Source: Thermoplasmata archaeon (GTDB lineage Archaea; Thermoplasmatota; Thermoplasmata; Thermoplasmatales; Aciduliprofundaceae). Taken from it: a stretch of 11,228 nucleotides of DNA. The notes beneath the pieces were generated by a model. It saw nothing but the letters and a program-made list of their open reading frames with translations, made no database searches and was not told the origin of the DNA. Positions 5,987-11,228 of this stretch are shown piece after piece. Positions within the stretch are counted from its first letter, which is position 1, and every line of letters starts with the position of its first letter. The translations under genes were made by a program, and so were the position numbers. The DNA lies in contig JAGGTO010000029.1 of assembly GCA_021163705.1 (NCBI GenBank), forward strand, positions 1 through 11,228, in the 5' to 3' direction.

Positions 5987-8986
5987 ATGGAGGAGGAAGT
6001 ATATACATATCCAATATCTTCGCTGAATAGATATGTAAAAGAAGAGCTTATTTTTTATGATGCATATAGAAAATTTCACGAAATTATGGGGGGAAAAATC
6101 CGTATTAATGTGATCATATCATCTCAGGATATTGGAAATTTTTTAGAAAATGTAAGAATTTTAAATCCGGAAAAATTCACAGAGTCACTTATAAATCTCC
6201 TCCAAGAGCTTCACAGGGAGGGTAAATTGAAAATAGAGAAAAAAACCAAGTGCTTCTGTGAAAAATGTGGGAAATATTACTCCTATTCAGAAATTGAGTG
6301 GGACGAGGATAAAATAAGGCAATATATTGTGAAGGTTAGAATTGGAAGGAAACTTTATTTTGTGGACATTCTGGATGAGGGTGAGACCCCGTTGGGGATC
6401 GCAATAAACAAGAGAGAAAATTTAATTGCGATTAGATTAGAGGAAGAGATATGGATCTCTCCACTAAGACTAAAGAATGTGCTCATTCAAGAATTGGAAG
6501 TTCCAGAGAAGATTATAGAGCTATGGGAGTCTCAAGAGCTTTTAAAAGAGGAGTACCATCTTCAGGAGTATGTGATAATGGATGAGCAACCTACGGGGTT
6601 CATAACCAATAAGAACAGAGAAAAATTCTCTTTCACCAGTGTGATTCCCTCCTATACCACAATATACTCTTTGGAAAGAAAAATTCGAGTTCCAAAATGT
6701 CCTGTATGTCATCATTTACTTAAAAAGGTTGAAGTACCCTATGTGACGATAGGGGATGGAGATTCCAGATTGTATCTCTCCTCAGAGGAGGGAGAATACA
6801 GGATGCCAATTCTTTACTGTGAGCAGTGTGGATATGCAGAAATAGGTGAAAAAATAAAGGAATGTCCTAAATGTGGAAATATAATGAGTATGCCATTTTT
6901 CCTTAATTCAGATTTTTTAAGCATTGGAGTTTATCTTAAGAAGATCAAAAAAGCGGGAGTGGGATTCCTGCATCAGAACAGATATGGCGTATATTACTTC
7001 TTCTCATCTCTTACGAAGGCGCTCAACAAGACCTTTTTTGAAAAGACCATTTTTCTGAGACATGAACCACCAGAGGATATTGACGAGGACTCCAGAGCTG
7101 TGTTGCTTTCCAAAAAAAGAGGAGAGGTGAGAGAGGAGGACCTTAAGAAAATAAGAAAGCTTAAAAATATACTAATAAACATATGGAATTACACAAAAAT
7201 TTATGGGGCTGCAGAGGCAATGGATACCCTGGACCAGTGGCTCTTGAATGAGAATGAGAAGGTCAAAAGGGAGTATATTCTTCTCATATCTGAGTATAAA
7301 TTTGCAGAGGCTTTTCAACTCTTGTATAGATATGTGATAAACGACATCTCTCATTTCTACATTCCAATGAAGAGACCATTTCCAATCTTAAAGAAACCGC
7401 TGATAGATGTTTTCATCATGCTATACCCGTACCTACCCATTTTTTCCAGAGATTATCTCACCAAGATGTCTGTGAGAGAGTTACGCCTCGAGGCAAATGA
7501 GCATCCAGAGGAAATAAATATTGATATTGCCAGAGAGATCGTGAGAGTTATAAGGAGGTATCGTAAAGAGAATAACATACCGAAAAGAGAGCCCATTAAG
7601 AAGGTATTTTTTGTATCGGATCACGCAGATGAGGCAGCATACTTCACATCCGGGATCATGAAAATGGAGAACATTCTATTATTCAATCCTACAGAGAGAT
7701 GGGAAGAGATGGAGGTGGAAATTGTACCGAATCTGGAGGCAATAAGTGCCACTTACAGAGCACTGGCTTCCAAGATTGCTTTCCTTTTGAGGAGAAAGAA
7801 TGTTAAGGAGATAATGGATGCCATGAATAAGGGGGGCTACAGTCTTGGAGTTGAGGGATTCATAATAAAAATTACCCCCAACATGCTGAGATATATTGAG
7901 AAGATGCCAAAGGGATATGTGAAGATGGACACAAGGTATGGACCCATATATATACTCAAGGAGAGAGATATTTCCACTGAAAGATTGAGATTTGTCAATG
8001 AAATAGTTAGAAGAATAAACTACATGAGAAAGGATCTTGATCTGGATTATGATGACATAATAGATGTAAGTATTTCAGGTGATAAGGATATAATAAGGGA
8101 GGTTAGGGTATATGCAGAGGACATAAGGGGTAGATGCAGAATAAGAAATTTGGATTTTGAATACAGGGACTACGCGTATGTTGTGGTATGGCCTATTCTG
8201 GACCATGAGATCACTATTTCCATAAATCCGCTATTCAAAAAATGGGTTATTAAGGCATTTAAGAGTATTCCTGGAATTGCAGAGAGTAAGGCAGAGGCTC
8301 TGTTTCACATGGGTTACGGAAGTGTCTATGAACTTATGCAAGCCCCCCCTTCAGAAATTGCCGAGATTCCAGGTTTTTCCCTCTCTCTGGCCAACAAAAT
8401 AAGGGAATACCTCTATTCACATGCCTTCCGAACCAAAAAAGTGGGCAGAAAAACATTATGTCCTTTTTGCGATACTGAATTAAGTGAGGAGGATGTATTT
8501 TGTCCAAGATGTGGAGCTCCAATCCGGATAAAGCTGGAGGAAACTAAAGAGATAAAGGAGGGACACATCTACCTTTTCATGGGCAGTTTTCAGAGACTGC
8601 TTTCTCATGTACCCTCTCATTTAAGGAATGAAAGGAAATTGCTGGTTACTAAAGAGAACCCGGAAACAGCAAGGAAAATATATAGCCTCAAAAATATTCA
8701 GATCATATGGATCTCCTATGTTCCCCTGGGAAGAAGCATAAAACCCAAAGAATTGGAAAAATTAAAGGATGAGATTATTAAAATGATAAACAGAGGTGTA
8801 AAAATAGTGCTCATGGATTGCTTCGATTTACTTCTAGCCATAAACGATGTGGAAAATGTGAGAAAATTTCTCAGGGATCTCAGAGATAAGATAAAATCCA
8901 CATCCTCACTTCTGCTTTTCAATGTGGAAGATATTGAGGAGGAGACCCTGGAGAAGCTTCTCAGCTGTGTGGATGCTCAGATATGA
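5987..8986 (+). CDS. Degenerate isoleucyl-tRNA synthetase-like protein fused to HhH, zinc-ribbon and DUF835 domains; probably non-catalytic
   Basis: 999 residues that follow the IleRS/ValRS layout with the catalytic centre eroded. Residues 63-106 resemble the segment before the editing domain, including CFCEKC (89-94). A shrunken editing-domain remnant follows, with GETPLGIAIN at 132-141 where the family has the TRPETLxG region. CPVC (238-241) matches the IleRS knuckle after editing. CEQC (278-281) and CPKC (293-296) match the later IleRS knuckle pair. The helical region 392-490 ends with the linker DQWLL, the EYKFAEAFQLLYRYV helix and INDISHFYI. Residues 577-720 match the archaeal IleRS C-terminal domain (VEIVPN, PKGYV, then NEIVRRINYMRKDLDL). 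HIGH is absent, and LLSKKRGE (373-380) stands where KMSKS should be. The tail has helix-hairpin-helix motifs (about 756-812), a zinc ribbon CPFC..CPRC (825-842) and a DUF835-like domain (858-999). It is divergent from asnS, and its 3' end overlaps the AcnX small-subunit gene. tRNA binding or sensing is inferred; aminoacylation is unlikely. Confidence 0.78.
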   Translation: MEEEVYTYPISSLNRYVKEELIFYDAYRKFHEIMGGKIRINVIISSQDIGNFLENVRILNPEKFTESLINLLQELHREGKLKIEKKTKCFCEKCGKYYSYSEIEWDEDKIRQYIVKVRIGRKLYFVDILDEGETPLGIAINKRENLIAIRLEEEIWISPLRLKNVLIQELEVPEKIIELWESQELLKEEYHLQEYVIMDEQPTGFITNKNREKFSFTSVIPSYTTIYSLERKIRVPKCPVCHHLLKKVEVPYVTIGDGDSRLYLSSEEGEYRMPILYCEQCGYAEIGEKIKECPKCGNIMSMPFFLNSDFLSIGVYLKKIKKAGVGFLHQNRYGVYYFFSSLTKALNKTFFEKTIFLRHEPPEDIDEDSRAVLLSKKRGEVREEDLKKIRKLKNILINIWNYTKIYGAAEAMDTLDQWLLNENEKVKREYILLISEYKFAEAFQLLYRYVINDISHFYIPMKRPFPILKKPLIDVFIMLYPYLPIFSRDYLTKMSVRELRLEANEHPEEINIDIAREIVRVIRRYRKENNIPKREPIKKVFFVSDHADEAAYFTSGIMKMENILLFNPTERWEEMEVEIVPNLEAISATYRALASKIAFLLRRKNVKEIMDAMNKGGYSLGVEGFIIKITPNMLRYIEKMPKGYVKMDTRYGPIYILKERDISTERLRFVNEIVRRINYMRKDLDLDYDDIIDVSISGDKDIIREVRVYAEDIRGRCRIRNLDFEYRDYAYVVVWPILDHEITISINPLFKKWVIKAFKSIPGIAESKAEALFHMGYGSVYELMQAPPSEIAEIPGFSLSLANKIREYLYSHAFRTKKVGRKTLCPFCDTELSEEDVFCPRCGAPIRIKLEETKEIKEGHIYLFMGSFQRLLSHVPSHLRNERKLLVTKENPETARKIYSLKNIQIIWISYVPLGRSIKPKELEKLKDEIIKMINRGVKIVLMDCFDLLLAINDVENVRKFLRDLRDKIKSTSSLLLFNVEDIEEETLEKLLSCVDAQI

Positions 8987-9341
8987 TCTCCACTGTGTCT
9001 CCCCTTATACGGATATAATCCCCCTCTCTTATTTTGGAGATATCTATCTTATCCACAGTGGGAATTTTGGAGATTATGGCTCCAGCAGCCACTATGGTCT
9101 CTGCCTCCTCCAGTATGAGAGCCAGAGGGGCCTTACCGTAAAACCTTAATCCATAAAGGGTGTAGGAACCAACAGTGCTCCCTGCACCTCTTGGAAATAC
9201 AAATATTTTCCCATAAATGGGCTTACCGCAGGCAGTACCCTCCCTCTCATCTATATCTCCCAGAATGACCACAGGATGCTCGCATTTTACTGCATATCCT
9301 TCCACATCACCATACACTATACTTCTCCCCTTTAAGATCAT
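8961..9341 (-). CDS. AcnX small subunit (phosphomevalonate dehydratase small subunit, DUF126)
   Basis: Small swivelling subunit of the aconitase-X type dehydratase which, in archaea, converts 5-phosphomevalonate to trans-anhydromevalonate 5-phosphate in the modified mevalonate pathway to isoprenoid lipids. The N-terminus GRSIVYGDVEGYAV (5-18) and the Gly/Ser-rich loop FPRGAGSTVGSY (49-60) match this family; the loop is expected to supply the catalytic serine. APLALILEEAETIVAAGAII (71-90) is the following conserved stretch. The length of 126 residues is usual. The start ATG overlaps the stop of the large subunit (ATGA, 4 nt), and AGGAG sits 9 nt before it, so the two chains are probably made in equal amounts. 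The 3' end overlaps the convergent 999-residue gene by 26 bp. Assignment to phosphomevalonate rather than to the bacterial hydroxyproline pathway rests on the archaeal setting. Confidence 0.9.
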   Translation of the reverse strand: MILKGRSIVYGDVEGYAVKCEHPVVILGDIDEREGTACGKPIYGKIFVFPRGAGSTVGSYTLYGLRFYGKAPLALILEEAETIVAAGAIISKIPTVDKIDISKIREGDYIRIRGDTVEIISEHPHS

Positions 9342-10498
9342 TCAATCACGCTCCTGAGAAGTGTGTAAAGATCAGTCACCTTCACTTTGGCACCGCCGAA
9401 TTTTTTCTTACTCAGGTAAAAGGCGGCCTTGCCCGATGTAGTGCCTATTTTCTTGAATATTTTTCCAGCATTGCTCACTACCACGCATGTATCTACCATC
9501 ACTTTGCCCCCAAAATCTTCGATTATGCGAACATAATTTTCATTTCTCTCCTTAACACTTCTCGCAACAAATACCCATAGTTCCTTATCCTTTCTTTTCT
9601 TCTTTCCCTTTAAATATTCTGCTATCCTTCTAAGCTCTGAGGGGGATGCATGCGGGCATCCTATGGCAACAAGCTCCACATCCTCCTCACTCCTGTAATC
9701 TTCAATATCTTTCCTATCTACAACAATTCTCTCAATCTTATCACCTATTGCCTCTCGATACTCAGGGGTGAAATTCTCAACATGATACATCGCTATGCTT
9801 CCAGATGCAGCCATTGCAGCACCCATAAGCTTGAAATCATCCTCAGAACCGTGTAGCCTGAGATAAGGTATCCCCTTTATATTCTTACCTACCCACAAAC
9901 CTAAAAGGGGAAAATCCTCCTCATTAGGCTCAAAACTCAACTCTATGAGATGTGTCGCTTTTCTTTCCTCATCTAAATGCAATCCATAGTTTGGTGTTTT
10001 TCCTATTAGGGCAGCGGCCAAGGCAGATACAGCCCCCTCTCTATTAGTACGGGCACCTATGATTGAGTTGGCATATATAACTGCGGAACTCTCCGCCCAC
10101 GCTATATGCTCTCCCAATTTGGGGATGTTATCAAAATAATAGGGAGTGCATGTGGCCGTAGGTCTTATACCCATATTCATATATGCTCTAATAATCTCCA
10201 TCTGTTTCTCAAATAGCTCATCCTCAACTTTTAGCTCCTCTAAATGGTTCTCATCAAAGGCCAGGGGATTTAGCGTGGTGAGAACCTTCACTTTCAAACC
10301 TTGTAAGGATTTCAGAAAATGAAGTCCGTGCTCTCCTATGGTATTGTATGAAACCCCGGATATCTGAGCCGAGCTTATGGGAATAAGTCTATCCGCCTTG
10401 TAAATCTCCCCTATTTTCACAAGAATCTCCATCATCATTTTCAAACCTTCTCCATGCTCACCCTGAAGAATATTTTCCTCTTCTGCTGTAAGATACAC
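9338..10498 (-). CDS. AcnX large subunit (phosphomevalonate dehydratase large subunit)
   Basis: Catalytic subunit, carrying the iron-sulfur cluster, of the archaeal AcnX-type phosphomevalonate dehydratase; works with the small subunit encoded just downstream. Family hallmarks are YLTAEEENILQGEHGE at the N-terminus and SAQISGVSYNTIG (about 43-55). Three separated cysteines, Cys117 (ATCTPYY), Cys281 (GCPHAS) and Cys338 (DTCVVV), are the expected cluster ligands. The start chosen is GTG at 10498, because GAGGTGA lies 5 nt before it and family members I know begin at this point (M)YLT. This gives 386 residues and a 16-nt gap after nrdJ. A longer form from GTG at 10534 (398 residues) would overlap nrdJ by 20 nt and has no ribosome binding site, so it is less likely. 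The product would next be decarboxylated by a UbiD-type enzyme, not in this window. Thermoplasmatales are known to use a different mevalonate route, which argues against that order as the source. Confidence 0.92.
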   Translation of the reverse strand: MYLTAEEENILQGEHGEGLKMMMEILVKIGEIYKADRLIPISSAQISGVSYNTIGEHGLHFLKSLQGLKVKVLTTLNPLAFDENHLEELKVEDELFEKQMEIIRAYMNMGIRPTATCTPYYFDNIPKLGEHIAWAESSAVIYANSIIGARTNREGAVSALAAALIGKTPNYGLHLDEERKATHLIELSFEPNEEDFPLLGLWVGKNIKGIPYLRLHGSEDDFKLMGAAMAASGSIAMYHVENFTPEYREAIGDKIERIVVDRKDIEDYRSEEDVELVAIGCPHASPSELRRIAEYLKGKKKRKDKELWVFVARSVKERNENYVRIIEDFGGKVMVDTCVVVSNAGKIFKKIGTTSGKAAFYLSKKKFGGAKVKVTDLYTLLRSVIE

Positions 10499-10503
10499 AT
10501 CTC

Positions 10504-10510
10504 TCACCTC
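10504..10510 (-). promoter_or_regulatory. Ribosome binding site that decides the AcnX large-subunit start
   Basis: On the minus strand GAGGTGA (10510-10504) ends 5 nt before the GTG at 10498. It lies inside the longer reading frame that starts at 10534, and right after the nrdJ stop codon (10517-10515). The same motif and spacing precede the oppD-type ATG at 2464, supporting GTG 10498 as the true start. Confidence 0.7.
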
Positions 10511-10514
10511 TAAA

Positions 10515-11228
10515 TTAATCGCATATGCCTTCACGACAAGCCGCGGTCTCTGTAGGCTCTACCTTTAAATATTCATCAGAAAATAACTTCAGTTGAAGAA
10601 CCTCCTTTTCTTTTCTTTGCAAGAGTTTTTCAATTGCTTTATCCGCCTTCTCTATTACCTGCTCCTTCTTACTTTTATCCCTGTAGATTGTTATTCCCTT
10701 GCATTTTAGCTGATATGCAAGCATGAATATCTCATTAACCTCCTCTGGAGAGGCGTCATATCTCAAATTCACAGTCTTGCTTACGGCATTATCCACATAC
10801 TTCTGAAATGCCGCCTGCATAGCCACATGCCATTTTGGCTCTATATCGTGTGCAGTTCTGAAAATCCTCTTTATATCTTCGGGTAAATCCAAATCCTGTA
10901 TACTCCCAGATTTTGCAATCTTTAGCATGAGATCCTCAGAATATAATCCCCTTCTCCTGATCTCCTTTTCAAAGATTGAGTTTATTTCAAGCAACTCCTC
11001 TCCATTCAATACCTTTCTCACAAAGGCAATTGCAAATAGAGGTTCTATGCCTGAGGATGTGCCTGCAATTATGCTTATTGTTCCTGTTGGAGCTATTGTG
11101 GTTGTGGTGGCATTCCTCATCCTCATGCCCTTCTTCCACCACTCACTCCCCTCCCACGCTGGAAACACTCCTCTCTTCTCAGCTAATTTCATACTTGCCC
11201 TGTGTGATTCATCGTTTATGAACTTCAT
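10515..11228 (-). CDS. nrdJ: Adenosylcobalamin-dependent (class II) ribonucleoside-diphosphate reductase, C-terminal part
   Basis: Makes deoxyribonucleotides from ribonucleotides with a B12-derived radical. Only the last 237 residues are in the window; the gene runs off the right edge, and the methionine at 11228 is internal (residues EKRGVFPAWEGS just after it are mid-protein in this family). Visible motifs: RNATTTTIAPTGTISIIAG at 38-56, the phosphate-binding loop; SSGIEPLFA at 58-66; the AFQKYVDNAVSKTVNL block at 140-155; and KGITIYRD at 177-184, which closes the barrel. After a charged, helical linker (about 185-215) the chain ends in CREGICD. This Cys-X4-Cys pair (231, 236) resembles the redox-relay tail of NrdA-type reductases, which re-reduces the active site. 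The catalytic cysteines are outside the window. Class II is assigned from the overall block pattern. It is first in an operon with the two AcnX genes, as far as the window shows. Confidence 0.9.
   Translation of the reverse strand: MKFINDESHRASMKLAEKRGVFPAWEGSEWWKKGMRMRNATTTTIAPTGTISIIAGTSSGIEPLFAIAFVRKVLNGEELLEINSIFEKEIRRRGLYSEDLMLKIAKSGSIQDLDLPEDIKRIFRTAHDIEPKWHVAMQAAFQKYVDNAVSKTVNLRYDASPEEVNEIFMLAYQLKCKGITIYRDKSKKEQVIEKADKAIEKLLQRKEKEVLQLKLFSDEYLKVEPTETAACREGICD

Noticed and set aside
5987..8986. The 999-residue gene as a working IleRS or ValRS
   Set aside because: Neither HIGH nor KMSKS can be found, and the Rossmann and editing regions are much shortened.
1..11228. tRNA genes, CRISPR repeats, insertion sequences or attachment sites
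   Set aside because: No cloverleaf-like, regularly repeated or transposase-like sequence was seen; the only gaps longer than about 20 bp are the 124-bp divergent region and the window edges.

Overview
The window looks like a piece of an archaeal chromosome, most likely from a euryarchaeon of the Aciduliprofundum/DHVE2 type (Thermoplasmatota outside the Thermoplasmatales). The reasons are an archaeal-type AsnRS, a two-subunit AcnX-type phosphomevalonate dehydratase (archaeal mevalonate pathway), a DUF835 domain, archaeal TATA-like boxes before genes, and GAGGTGA-type Shine-Dalgarno sites placed 5 nt from starts. The lineage is inferred from gene content, not from a search. Almost every base is coding.

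Layout. (1) 5-4555, plus strand: the distal part of an oligopeptide/dipeptide ABC transporter operon, with a permease (OppC/DppC type) and two ATPases (OppD and OppF). The genes are nearly contiguous or overlapping and end at a T-rich terminator. The permease carries an extra domain of about 540 residues, predicted to lie outside the membrane. The partner permease and substrate-binding protein would lie to the left of the window. (2) 4570-5862, minus strand: asnS, convergent with the transporter. (3) 5863-5986: a 124-bp divergent promoter region. (4) 5987-8986, plus strand: a 999-residue protein that reads as a degenerate isoleucyl-tRNA synthetase. It keeps the zinc knuckles, the anticodon-binding helices and the IleRS-type C-terminal domain, but has no HIGH motif and no KMSKS motif. 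It is extended by helix-hairpin-helix, zinc-ribbon and DUF835 domains. (5) 8961-11228, minus strand: an operon of nrdJ (class II ribonucleotide reductase, C-terminal part only), AcnX large subunit and AcnX small subunit.

How they fit together: region 1 imports peptides. Region 5 couples deoxynucleotide synthesis with isoprenoid precursor (membrane lipid) synthesis in one transcript. In the middle, a true tRNA synthetase (asnS) is divergent from a catalytically dead synthetase paralogue with a possible signalling tail. This paralogue is the best candidate for an undescribed system: a tRNA-binding or tRNA-sensing protein rather than an aminoacylating enzyme. No tRNA, rRNA, CRISPR array, insertion sequence or attachment site was recognised.
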